Positions 25,428-33,105 of a stretch of 64,000 bases of DNA are shown here, in pieces. The translations under genes and the position numbers were made by a program. How positions within the stretch are numbered: position 1 is the first letter of the stretch; each line of letters starts with the position of its first letter. The DNA is from Nonomuraea dietziae (lineage in GTDB: Bacteria; Actinomycetota; Actinomycetes; Streptosporangiales; Streptosporangiaceae), in the NCBI RefSeq assembly GCF_014195505.1, contig NZ_JACIBV010000001.1:2046001-2110000 (forward strand), read 5' to 3'. The notes below the pieces were generated by a model. It did no database searches. It saw only the letters and a program-made list of their open reading frames with translations, and was not told where the DNA came from.

Positions 25428-26951
25428 GTGCGCAGATTATCTCCCGCAGAACGCCGCCTGTGGCGGGCCTTCCCCACCGGCGCGTGGGTCGATCTGCGGG
25501 AGGGAGACAAGGAGCTCGACGATCCCGCGCAGGCGGGCCGATGGGGGCGCGAGCGGGAGGTGCGCGCCGAGGTGATCGCCGCCCTGCTCCTCGGCGCGGT
25601 CGAGCGCACCCCCGGGCAGGTGCCGGGGGTACGGCTGGCGGGCGCCCGCGTGACCGGTGTCCTCGACCTGTCCGACGCGGCGATCGACGCCACGCTCTAC
25701 CTGCTCAACTGCCACCTGGCCGAGACGGTCGACCTGACCGACGCCACGACCAGGGGCGTGCGGCTGCGCGGCTGCGAGCTGGCCAGGTTCAGAGGCTCGC
25801 GGATGCGGGTGGACGGCCTGTTCGAGCTCGACGGCTCCACGGTGCACGCGGGCGTGCGCCTCGACAACGCGCGCGTCGAGGGGCAGTGCCGCCTGTCCAG
25901 GGCGGTGCTGACCGCGCCGCCGCGCCGCACGACGACCTCCGAGTCGGCCTTCGGCGACGTCCGCGAGCCGGAGGGCGACGCCGGCAACACCATGCACGAG
26001 TGGGCGCTGTGGGCGGGAGGGCTGTCGGTGGGCGGCGGCACGTTCCTGCGCGGCCTGCGCGCCGACGGCGCCCTCCGGCTGATCGGCGGCGACTTCCCCG
26101 GCGGGCTCTACCTGGAGGGCGCCCACGTCGGCGCGGTCAACGCCGACTTCGTGACGGCCGGCACGGTCGAGCTCAGCCGGGGCTTCACGGCGGAGGGCAC
26201 GGTCAGGATGCGCGGCGCGCGGATCGACGGGGTGCTCTCCCTGCACCACGCCTCGGTGCGGGCCGAGGGGCGGGCGCTGCACCTGAGCCACATGCAGGCC
26301 GACGAGGTGATCATGCGGCCCGACGAGGTCGTGGGCGAGGTCAACCTGGGCTACTCCCGCTTCGGGGTGCTGCTCGACGCGCCCGACGCCTATCCGGGCC
26401 AGGTGCAGCTCAACGGGCTGAGCTACGAGACCCTGCGCGGCGAGTGGACCGTGGCCGAGCGGCTCGACTGGCTGCGCCGCGACCCCGACGGGTACCGGCC
26501 CCAGCCGTACGAGCAGCTGGCCTCGTGGTACCGGCGCATCGGGCACGAGCCCGACGCGCGGCGGGTGCTGCTGGCCAAGCAGCGCGAGCGGCGCGGCACG
26601 CTGCGCGCGCCCGGCAGGGCGTGGGGACGGCTGCTCGACCTCATGGTCGGCTACGGCTACCGCTCATGGCTGGCGGGGTTGTGGGCGGCGCTCCTGCTGG
26701 CTGCGGGAACGGCGATCTTCACCAGGGTGCCGCCTGTCCAGGTGGACCCCGACGAGGTGCGCACGTTCACCCCCTTCGTCTACTGCCTCGACCTGCTGGT
26801 GCCGGTCAGCGTGTTCGAGGTGCGCGGCGCCTACGAGCCGGCGGGGTGGACGGCCTGGGTGGCCTGGACGCTGGTGGTGTCAGGCTGGGTTCTGGCCACC
26901 GCGCTGATCGCGGGCGCCACGCGGGTCCTTCGGCCAGCCCCCGGGTCCTGA
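25428..26951 (+). CDS. membrane-anchored repeat (pentapeptide-like beta-helix) protein
   Basis: 507 residues. The first ~400 form a regular succession of short strand repeats with alternating A(D/N)LxG-like units (VRLAGARVTGVLDLSDAAID, CRLSRAVL, GGDFPGGLYLEGAHVGAV), as in pentapeptide-type right-handed helices, though the repeat is imperfect. The last ~110 have two to three hydrophobic helices (SWLAGLWAALLLAAGTAIF, AWVAWTLVVSGWVLATALIAG) that anchor it. Actinobacterial relatives are often called membrane-associated oxidoreductases, but I see no nucleotide- or metal-binding motif to support that. GTG 25428 has an A/T-rich stretch (CATTAAAATTC) just upstream and no Shine-Dalgarno, suggesting a leaderless message. 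Its 3' end overlaps mscS antisense by 72 nt. Confidence 0.65.
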   Translation: MRRLSPAERRLWRAFPTGAWVDLREGDKELDDPAQAGRWGREREVRAEVIAALLLGAVERTPGQVPGVRLAGARVTGVLDLSDAAIDATLYLLNCHLAETVDLTDATTRGVRLRGCELARFRGSRMRVDGLFELDGSTVHAGVRLDNARVEGQCRLSRAVLTAPPRRTTTSESAFGDVREPEGDAGNTMHEWALWAGGLSVGGGTFLRGLRADGALRLIGGDFPGGLYLEGAHVGAVNADFVTAGTVELSRGFTAEGTVRMRGARIDGVLSLHHASVRAEGRALHLSHMQADEVIMRPDEVVGEVNLGYSRFGVLLDAPDAYPGQVQLNGLSYETLRGEWTVAERLDWLRRDPDGYRPQPYEQLASWYRRIGHEPDARRVLLAKQRERRGTLRAPGRAWGRLLDLMVGYGYRSWLAGLWAALLLAAGTAIFTRVPPVQVDPDEVRTFTPFVYCLDLLVPVSVFEVRGAYEPAGWTAWVAWTLVVSGWVLATALIAGATRVLRPAPGS

Positions 26952-27992
26952 GTCGGCGAACGCGCCGTAGGAGGAGCTCTCCACCCTGAAACGGGGCAGC
27001 GCGTGGGGGTGGTTGGCCCTGAGGTAGGCCACCAGGTGCTCGCGGGCGTCGGCCTTCAGGTCCCACACCGAGGCCGAGTCGGCCGCGCTCATCAGCGCGC
27101 GCAGCTCCACCAGGCCGTTGGGCAGGACGTCGGTCACCTGGAGCGTCCAGTCCTTCTGGTCCCACAGCGGGTGGTCCTTGATGAAGCGGTGCAGTTCCTC
27201 ACGCAGCTCGGGGACCGGCACCGACCAGTCGACCCTGATGTAGACGTGTCCGATGACCCTGCTGCCGTGCCTGGTCCAGTTCTCGAACGGGTTCTGGGTG
27301 AAGAAGGAGACCGGGAAGACCAGCCTGCGCTCGTCCCACGAGCGGACCACGACGTAGGTGAGCGTGAGCTCCTCGATCCTGCCCCATTCGCCGTTGACCA
27401 CGACCACGTCGTCGAGCCGCAGCGCGTCGCTGAAGACGAGCTGCAGCCCGGCGATCATGTTGCCGATCGTGGACTGCGCCGCGATGCCGATGATCGCTCC
27501 GAAGATGCCCGCCGAGGCCAGCAGTCCTGCGCCGAGCGCCCGCACCTCGGGGAAGCTGAACAGCGCCGCGCCGAAGGCGATGACGATGATCACCGCGGCG
27601 GCGACCCTGCGGACCAGGGCGATCTGGGTCCTGGTCCGCCTGGCCCTGCGGTTGTCCTCCTCGACCCGCTCCAGCTGGTCGAGGACGAGGTCGGTGACCG
27701 CGTAGGCGGCCTGGATCACCAGCCACGTGACCACGGCGATGGTGATGACGCCCATGAACCGCTCGACCAGCGGCTCGGCCGACCTGCTGACCATGTTGGG
27801 GGTGAAGGCGGCGTTGAAGGCCACCACCGCCGCGACCGCGAACCCGGGCCAGGTGCACCTGCGCACGAGGTGTCCGATGAAGTCCCAGGTTCGGCCTGCC
27901 TTCAGCAGCAGCCGCCGAACCAGTTCGACTCCCACGACGGCTGCGAAGACGGACCCGATGAGGAGGAGCCAGTCCGTCGGCGACACAGTCAT
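26880..27992 (-). CDS. small-conductance mechanosensitive channel (MscS family)
   Basis: 370 residues. About four N-terminal hydrophobic segments, then the MscS pore helix and beta domain: ALGAGLLASAGIFGAIIGIA, AQSTIGNMIAGLQLVFSDAL, RLDDVVVVNGEWGRIEELTL, a gating-like motif followed by the conserved IEELTL strand and VFPVSFFTQNPFENW. The last ~30 residues are polar and Gly/Arg-rich. It starts 13 nt after the nrdB stop on the same strand, so it is probably read from the nrdA promoter, under the riboswitch. The ATG is preceded by GGGGG only one base away, a poor ribosome site. Overlaps the 3' end of the convergent repeat protein. Confidence 0.85.
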   Translation of the reverse strand: MTVSPTDWLLLIGSVFAAVVGVELVRRLLLKAGRTWDFIGHLVRRCTWPGFAVAAVVAFNAAFTPNMVSRSAEPLVERFMGVITIAVVTWLVIQAAYAVTDLVLDQLERVEEDNRRARRTRTQIALVRRVAAAVIIVIAFGAALFSFPEVRALGAGLLASAGIFGAIIGIAAQSTIGNMIAGLQLVFSDALRLDDVVVVNGEWGRIEELTLTYVVVRSWDERRLVFPVSFFTQNPFENWTRHGSRVIGHVYIRVDWSVPVPELREELHRFIKDHPLWDQKDWTLQVTDVLPNGLVELRALMSAADSASVWDLKADAREHLVAYLRANHPHALPRFRVESSSYGAFADSGPGGWPKDPRGARDQRGGQNPA

Positions 27993-28005
27993 GCCCCCTA
28001 ATGTC

Positions 28006-29001
28006 TCAGAATGTCTCGTCGAAGGTCACATTGCCCTCCACCGCCACCTGGTATGCCGAGACCCTGCGTTCGAAGAAGTTCGCCAGCTCCTGGACGTCCT
28101 GCAGCTCCATGAACCCGAAGGGGTTGGCGGTGCCGTACCTGATCGGCATGGACAGGCGGCGCAGCCGCTGGTCGGCGACGTACTCAAGGTACTCTCGCAT
28201 CTGGTCGACGTTCATTCCCGACATGCCGTCGCCGCACAGGTCGCGGGCGAAGGCCAGCTCGGCGGCCACCGCCTCCTCGAGCATCAGGGTGACCTGCTCG
28301 CCGAGCTTGTCGTCGAACAGGTCGGGCTCCTCCGCCCTGACGGTGTCGACGACGCTGAAGGCGAACTCCATGTGCATCGACTCGTCGCGGAAGACCCAGT
28401 TGGTGCCGGTCGCCAGGCCGCTGAGCAGCCCGCGGGAGCGGAACCAGTAGACGTAGGCGAAGGCGCCGTAGAAGAACAGGCCCTCGATGCAGGCGGCGAA
28501 GCAGATGAGGTTGAGCAGGAAGGCCCTGCGGTCCTGCTTGGTCTCCAGGCTGCGCAGGTCGGCGAGGGTGTCGATCCAGCGGAAGCAGAACTCCGCCTTG
28601 TCGCGGATGGAGGGGATGTTGTCGACGGCGGCGAAGGCCTTGACGCGCTCGTCGGGGTCGGGCAGGTAGGTGTCGAGCAGCGTCAGGTAGAACTGCACGT
28701 GCACCGCCTCCTCGAACAGCTGCCTCGACAGGTACAGGCGGGCCTCGGGCGCGTTGACGTGCTGGTAGAGGTTGAGCACGAGGTTGTTGGCGACGATGGA
28801 GTCGCCGGTGGCGAAGAAGGCGACCAGGCGGTTGATGAGGTGGCGCTCCTGCGGCGTCATCCTGGCCAGGTCGGCCAGGTCGCTGTGCAGGTCCACCTCC
28901 TCGACCGTCCAGGTGTTGCGGATGGCGGCCCGGTAGCGCTCGTAGAAGTCGGGGTAGCGCATCGGGCGCAGGGTCAGGTCCATGCCGGGGTCGAGCAGCA
29001 T
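28006..29001 (-). CDS. nrdB: class Ia ribonucleotide reductase small subunit
   Basis: Radical-carrying beta subunit (331 residues). Iron ligands and the radical Tyr can be followed: Asp67 in FATGDSIV, Glu98 and His101 in FEEAVHVQFY, then Tyr105 four residues after the His, where E. coli has Tyr122; the second ligand pair lies in EGLFFYG and VFRDESMHMEF. Thus a diiron-tyrosyl enzyme is predicted. ATG 29001 overlaps the nrdA stop (TAATG), so it is translationally coupled to nrdA; a TTG nine bases upstream is unlikely. The two subunits reduce ribonucleotides to deoxyribonucleotides and need oxygen. Confidence 0.95.
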   Translation of the reverse strand: MLLDPGMDLTLRPMRYPDFYERYRAAIRNTWTVEEVDLHSDLADLARMTPQERHLINRLVAFFATGDSIVANNLVLNLYQHVNAPEARLYLSRQLFEEAVHVQFYLTLLDTYLPDPDERVKAFAAVDNIPSIRDKAEFCFRWIDTLADLRSLETKQDRRAFLLNLICFAACIEGLFFYGAFAYVYWFRSRGLLSGLATGTNWVFRDESMHMEFAFSVVDTVRAEEPDLFDDKLGEQVTLMLEEAVAAELAFARDLCGDGMSGMNVDQMREYLEYVADQRLRRLSMPIRYGTANPFGFMELQDVQELANFFERRVSAYQVAVEGNVTFDETF

Positions 29002-31169
29002 TACTGGCAAGCCTCACAGATCTCGGGGTTCTCAAGGGAGCAGGCGACGGCCTCGGCCTCGGCGGGGACCAGGGCCTGCACGGTGGTCTGGGCGATGCGC
29101 GTGGCCGGGCGCGAGCGCAGGTAGTACGTCGTCTTCAGCCCCTGCTTCCACGCGTAGGCGTACATCGACGACAGCTTCCCGATCGTGGGGGTCGCCATGA
29201 AGAGGTTGAGCGACTGCGACTGGTCGATGTACGGCGTCCGCGCCGCCGCCAGGTCGATGAGCGCCTTCTGCGGCAGCTCCCACGCCGTCCTGTAGAGGAT
29301 CTTCAGCTCGGAGGGGATGCCCGCGATGTCCTGGATCGACCCGTCGGCCCGCTTGACGGCGTCGCGCATCTCCTGGGTCCAGAGGCCGAGCCGCTGGAGA
29401 TCGGTCACCAGATACCTGTTGACCTGCAGGAACTCACCCGACAGGGTCTCGCGCTTGAAGACGTTCGACACCTGAGGCTCGATGCACTCGTAGCAGCCCG
29501 CGATCGAGGCGATCGTCGCGGTCGGCGCGATGGCGACCATCAGGGAGTTGCGCAGCCCGGTCCTGTCGATCTTCTCGCGCAGGGCGGTCCACGCGGGCGA
29601 GGAGCCGAGGCCGTAGTGGTCGGGGTGCAGCACGCCGGCCGCGGCCCGCGTGTCGCCGTAGGACCGGTGGCGGCCCCGCTCGACCGCCAGGTCGGCGGAG
29701 GTGTCGTAGGCGGCCAGCGCGATCTCCTCGGCGATCCTCGTGGACAGCGCGAGAGCCTCGGGAGAGTCGAAGGGCAGGCGCAGCGAGAAGAAGACGTCGG
29801 CCAGGCCCATCACGCCCAGCCCGATCGGCCTCCAGCGCAGGTTGGCGGCCTCGGCCTCGGGCGTCGGGTAGAAGCCCAGGTCGATCGTCCTGTCCAGGAA
29901 GCGCACCGCGGTCCTGACCGTGGCGCGCAGCCGCGTCCAGTCCATCGACTCCCCCGCCAGGTGGGCGGCGAGGTTGATGGAGCCGAGGTTGCATACGGCG
30001 GTCTCGCCGTCGCTGGTGACCTCGAGGATCTCGGTGCAGAGGTTGGACAGGTGGATGACGTTCTCGGGGCGGGCGGTCTGGTTGGAGGCGCGGTTGGCGG
30101 CGTCCTTGAAGGTCATCCAGCCGTTGCCGGTCTGGGCGAGCGTGCGCATCATGCGGCCGTAGAGGGTGCGCGCGGGGATCTGGCGGGTGTGCAGGCCCTC
30201 GGCCTCCGCGGCCCGGTAGGCGGTGTCGAACGCCTCGCCGTACAGGTCGGTGAGGTGCGGCACGCGCTTCGGGTCGAACAGCGACCACATGGCGTCGGCC
30301 TCGACGCGGCGCATGAACTCGTCGGGGACCCAGTTGGCCAGGTTGAGGTTGTGGGCGCGCCTGGCCTCCTCGCCCGTGTTGTCGCGCAGCTCCAGGAACT
30401 CCTCGATGTCGGCGTGCCAGGTCTCCAGGTAGACGCACGCGGCGCCCTTGCGGCGGCCGCCCTGGTTGACGGCGGCGACGCTGGAGTCGAGGGTGCGCAG
30501 CCACGGCACGATGCCGTTGGAGTGGCCGTTCGTGCCCTTGATCAGGGAGCCGCGGGAGCGGACCCTGGTCCAGGAGATGCCGATGCCCCCCGCGTACTTG
30601 GAGAGCCTGGCCACCTGGCCGTACCTCTCGTAGATGCCCTCGAGCTCGTCGCGCGGCGAGTCGAGAAGGAAGCAGGACGACAGCTGCGGACGGCGTGAGC
30701 CCGAGTTGAACAGGGTGGGCGAGCTCGGCAGGTACGACAGCGTGGACATCAGCGCGTACAGCTCGGCGGCCTCGGCGACGGAGGCGGACAGGCCGCACGC
30801 CACGCGCAGCATGAAGTGCTGGGGCCGTTCGAGCACCCGCCTGGTCTCGGGGTGGCGCAGCAGGTACCGGTCGTAGACGGTGCGCAGGCCGAAGTACTCG
30901 AACCGGTCGTCGGCGCTCTCGTCGATCAGCGCGTCCAGCTCGGTTGAGTGAGCGCTCACGAAGGCGGCCAGGCCGTCCTGCAGCAGGCCCGCCGCGTGGG
31001 TGGCGGCGACCGACTCGGAGAAGGTGCGCACGCCGTGGGTGGCGGTCTCGTCGGCGATCTCCTCGGCCAGGAGTCCGGCGGCGACCTTCGAGTTCTCAGG
31101 GTCGGCGATCACCCTGGCGGCGGCCTCCTCAATGGCCAGCCTGCGGTCGACCTCAACGATCTGTGTCAC
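29001..31169 (-). CDS. nrdA: class Ia ribonucleotide reductase large subunit
   Basis: Catalytic alpha subunit, 722 residues. Active-site elements: SCFLLDSPRDELEGIYE, GGIGISWTRVRSRGS, the NLCTEILEVT...VCNLGSINLA segment with the finger-loop residues (N-x-C-x-E), and radical-transfer Tyr near MATPTIGKLSSMYAYAWK. The C-terminus ends CEACQ, the flexible CxxC that re-reduces the active site. I chose GTG 31169 because AGGAGAG lies 6 nt before it. Its leader is a cobalamin riboswitch, so B12 should turn it down when a B12-dependent class II reductase can take over, as known in Streptomyces coelicolor. No nrdS or nrdR gene is adjacent. Confidence 0.95.
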   Translation of the reverse strand: MTQIVEVDRRLAIEEAAARVIADPENSKVAAGLLAEEIADETATHGVRTFSESVAATHAAGLLQDGLAAFVSAHSTELDALIDESADDRFEYFGLRTVYDRYLLRHPETRRVLERPQHFMLRVACGLSASVAEAAELYALMSTLSYLPSSPTLFNSGSRRPQLSSCFLLDSPRDELEGIYERYGQVARLSKYAGGIGISWTRVRSRGSLIKGTNGHSNGIVPWLRTLDSSVAAVNQGGRRKGAACVYLETWHADIEEFLELRDNTGEEARRAHNLNLANWVPDEFMRRVEADAMWSLFDPKRVPHLTDLYGEAFDTAYRAAEAEGLHTRQIPARTLYGRMMRTLAQTGNGWMTFKDAANRASNQTARPENVIHLSNLCTEILEVTSDGETAVCNLGSINLAAHLAGESMDWTRLRATVRTAVRFLDRTIDLGFYPTPEAEAANLRWRPIGLGVMGLADVFFSLRLPFDSPEALALSTRIAEEIALAAYDTSADLAVERGRHRSYGDTRAAAGVLHPDHYGLGSSPAWTALREKIDRTGLRNSLMVAIAPTATIASIAGCYECIEPQVSNVFKRETLSGEFLQVNRYLVTDLQRLGLWTQEMRDAVKRADGSIQDIAGIPSELKILYRTAWELPQKALIDLAAARTPYIDQSQSLNLFMATPTIGKLSSMYAYAWKQGLKTTYYLRSRPATRIAQTTVQALVPAEAEAVACSLENPEICEACQ

Positions 31170-31267
31170 GCTCTCTCCTCGCGAGCTCATCCTCGTGAGG
31201 GCAGGCGAGAGCACGCGGGCATGCCGCGTCACCCCCGGGCCCTCCCTCGAGGCCCTGGACAGGTCAT

Positions 31268-31390
31268 ACCGCTGGCAGGTCTTCGGACTCGCGGGCGCTG
31301 ATCACATGCCTACTGGCCGTCGCTTCCATGACGGCGGTCGTTCCCGCTCACCGCTGCGGGGCAGTCCTGGTCTCGCACCAGGTTCCCTTT
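31268..31390 (-). promoter_or_regulatory. cobalamin (AdoCbl) riboswitch in the nrdA leader
   Basis: Read on the minus strand from 31390 to 31268, the leader has the canonical cobalamin-aptamer blocks: AAAAGGGAACCTGGTGCGAG at its 5' end, then GACTGCCCCGCAGCGGT, the GGGAACGACCG stretch, a B12 box-like GACGGCCAGTAGGC near 31318-31305, and the 3' block GCGAGTCCGAAGACCTGCC. The aptamer ends about 100 nt upstream of the nrdA start. When coenzyme B12 is bound, expression of the downstream class Ia nrdAB should fall. I cannot see an obvious terminator alternative, so the control may act on translation. Confidence 0.93.
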
Positions 31391-31441
31391 TGCTCCGCCC
31401 CTTTGCGAGGGGGCGAACCAGCGACGTCCAGGATCCTACAT

Positions 31442-32350
31442 CTAGTGGCCGCCGACGCAACCACGCCCACAGGTTGTGTCGAGCAGGCCGAGCTCGCCCA
31501 GCACCGTGCGTGTCCTCGCGGTCTCGGATCCGAGCCACACGCCGAAGTCGTCGCCGAGGAGGGGGATCGGCGTCCACCCCTTCACGCGGCACGCCTTCAG
31601 CCACCGCTCGGACCTGACGACCTCGTCGAGCAGGTCGACCGCCCTGGCCTTCTCTCGCTCGCCCATATCGTTGGGCCCGAGCACCGCGCTCCAGTCGGTG
31701 AAGTCGACGCGGGCCCCCGACTCCAGCAGCGTGGGCGCGTCGATCCCGTCGATCCGCTCGGCCGACGAGACGGCCAGCACGCGCAGCCTGCCCTCGCCGA
31801 TCCGCTCGCGCCACTGGCCCAGCGGGCCCGCCGCCACCCCCGCCTTCCCCGCCAGCAGCGCGTCGGCCGCGTCGGCGCAGGTGGGGTAGCCGGCGTAGTC
31901 GAGCACTCTCGCGTCGGCGCCGAGCCCTCGCGCGACCAGTCCGAACAGCAGGTGGTCCGACTCGCCCTGTTTCCTGCCCACCAGGGCCGTCTCTGCCGGA
32001 GAGGCCACCAGGTGCGCGGCGAAGGCGTCGAAGTCGCGAAAGCGGGACTTCCCGGGGACCACCAGCACCTCGACGTCCCCGATGAGCCTGGCCAGCGGGG
32101 TGCCCCGCTCGCCGACCCTGTTCATCTCGGCGGCGGCCAGGGCGGGCAGCCCCGTGACGGTGAGCCGGGTGCCGTCCTGCGCCAGGTCGGCGGGGTCGAG
32201 CAGGCCGGTGAGCGTCTCGGCGACGGGCTCCCACGCGGCGCCCCCGGCCACGAAGAAGAACCTGGGCGTGGGACGGCCCGGCTCGGTGCCGCAGCCGCTC
32301 AGGCACGCCAGCGCGCCCAGTGCCCCCGCCACGAAGTCCCGACGGCGCAT
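31442..32350 (-). CDS. TctC/Bug-family substrate-binding lipoprotein
   Basis: 302 residues. An RRRDF twin-arginine-like motif, hydrophobic segment and lipobox LSGC give an exported lipoprotein. The mature part has the tripartite tricarboxylate transporter TctC fold (GTRLTVTGLPALAAAEMNRV, GDVEVLVVPGKSRFRDFDAF, LRVLAVSSAERIDGIDAPTL). Members bind carboxylates. No TctA/TctB membrane partners lie in the window, so it is an orphan binding protein, common in actinobacteria. The C-terminus ends in an unusual Cys-containing tail (TTCGRGCVGGH) that could bind metal. The nrd riboswitch lies downstream on the same strand. Confidence 0.75.
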   Translation of the reverse strand: MRRRDFVAGALGALACLSGCGTEPGRPTPRFFFVAGGAAWEPVAETLTGLLDPADLAQDGTRLTVTGLPALAAAEMNRVGERGTPLARLIGDVEVLVVPGKSRFRDFDAFAAHLVASPAETALVGRKQGESDHLLFGLVARGLGADARVLDYAGYPTCADAADALLAGKAGVAAGPLGQWRERIGEGRLRVLAVSSAERIDGIDAPTLLESGARVDFTDWSAVLGPNDMGEREKARAVDLLDEVVRSERWLKACRVKGWTPIPLLGDDFGVWLGSETARTRTVLGELGLLDTTCGRGCVGGH

Positions 32351-32441
32351 GCGCGCCCTCCCCCGCTTCCGGTCCCGATCGCCCCATACAATACGTTATC
32401 GGTGCATCACAGCCAGTCACTCGGCGGGGTGGCCGTTCGGG

Positions 32442-33026
32442 TCACTCCTCCCGTGCGGGCGGGGCGGGCAGGTCCGCAGGCAGGGCCAGCAGACGCAGGT
32501 ACAGGGGCCTGGCGCCCGGCGGGACGTCGGCGGCCCCGTGGCTGTACTTCTTCATCAGCGCGATGTACTCCTCGAAGAACGCCTCCAGCTCCTCCAGCCG
32601 CATCCTGCCGAGACCTCTCGAGACCTTCACCCAGGCCGGATCGGCCTCGTAGGCGGCGGGCAGCAGGTCGAGCAGGATCCCCTTGTCCTCCTCGTAGCCG
32701 ATCCTGTGGAACTCGGCCAGCACGGGACGGTCCTCGGGCGCGAGCTCGGCAGGCAGCGGCAGCCGGATGTCACCGGTCTCCACGCGCCGCCACCACCGCT
32801 CACGTCCTGCCGAGCGCTCGACGATCTCCTCGATGAACCCGTACTTCTCCAACTGGCGCAGGTGGTAGCTGGTGGTGCCGGTCTTGGCGTCCAGCAGCGA
32901 ACCGAGCGTGGTGGAGGTCGCCGGCCCGTGCAGCCCCAGGTGGCGCAGCATGGCCCGGCGCATCGGATGGGCAAGCGCCTTCAGTCTGCCCGGATCGTCC
33001 AGCACCCACGGCTTGTCATCCTTCAT
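32442..33026 (-). CDS. ArsR-type winged-helix regulator (HTH_20)
   Basis: 194 residues. Winged helix at the N-terminus: LKALAHPMRRAMLRHLGLHG, TSTTLGSLLDAKTGTTSYHL, RQLEKYGFIEEIVER, the ArsR-like group that lacks a visible metal Cys box. The C-terminal half is helical (EFHRIGYEEDKGILLDLLPA) and probably dimerises. I chose ATG 33026. It is divergent from an exported hydrolase gene across a 79-bp gap that contains a perfect 9-bp inverted repeat, so it probably represses that gene and itself. Confidence 0.83.
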   Translation of the reverse strand: MKDDKPWVLDDPGRLKALAHPMRRAMLRHLGLHGPATSTTLGSLLDAKTGTTSYHLRQLEKYGFIEEIVERSAGRERWWRRVETGDIRLPLPAELAPEDRPVLAEFHRIGYEEDKGILLDLLPAAYEADPAWVKVSRGLGRMRLEELEAFFEEYIALMKKYSHGAADVPPGARPLYLRLLALPADLPAPPAREE

Positions 33027-33056
33027 GAGGAGCAGCCTAATACTCCAGAAGGATAT

Positions 33057-33090
33057 CTGCAGAGAAACCTTTGCCGAGAGGTCTCTGCAG
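33057..33090. promoter_or_regulatory. inverted repeat between the HTH regulator and hydrolase
   Basis: CTGCAGAGA at 33057-33065 and TCTCTGCAG at 33082-33090 are perfect 9-bp inverted repeats with a 16-base spacer, 15-49 bp upstream of the hydrolase start and 31 bp upstream of the regulator start. It fits a binding site for the dimeric ArsR-type regulator encoded next door. Confidence 0.65.
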
Positions 33091-33105
33091 ACTACTGTCG
33101 GCGGT

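Noticed and set aside
31396..31415. CGCCCC-TTTGCGA-GGGGCG hairpin as a terminator for the TctC gene
   Set aside because: A terminator for the minus-strand TctC gene there is possible, but the stem is just before the riboswitch aptamer and may be part of its leader; I could not separate the two.
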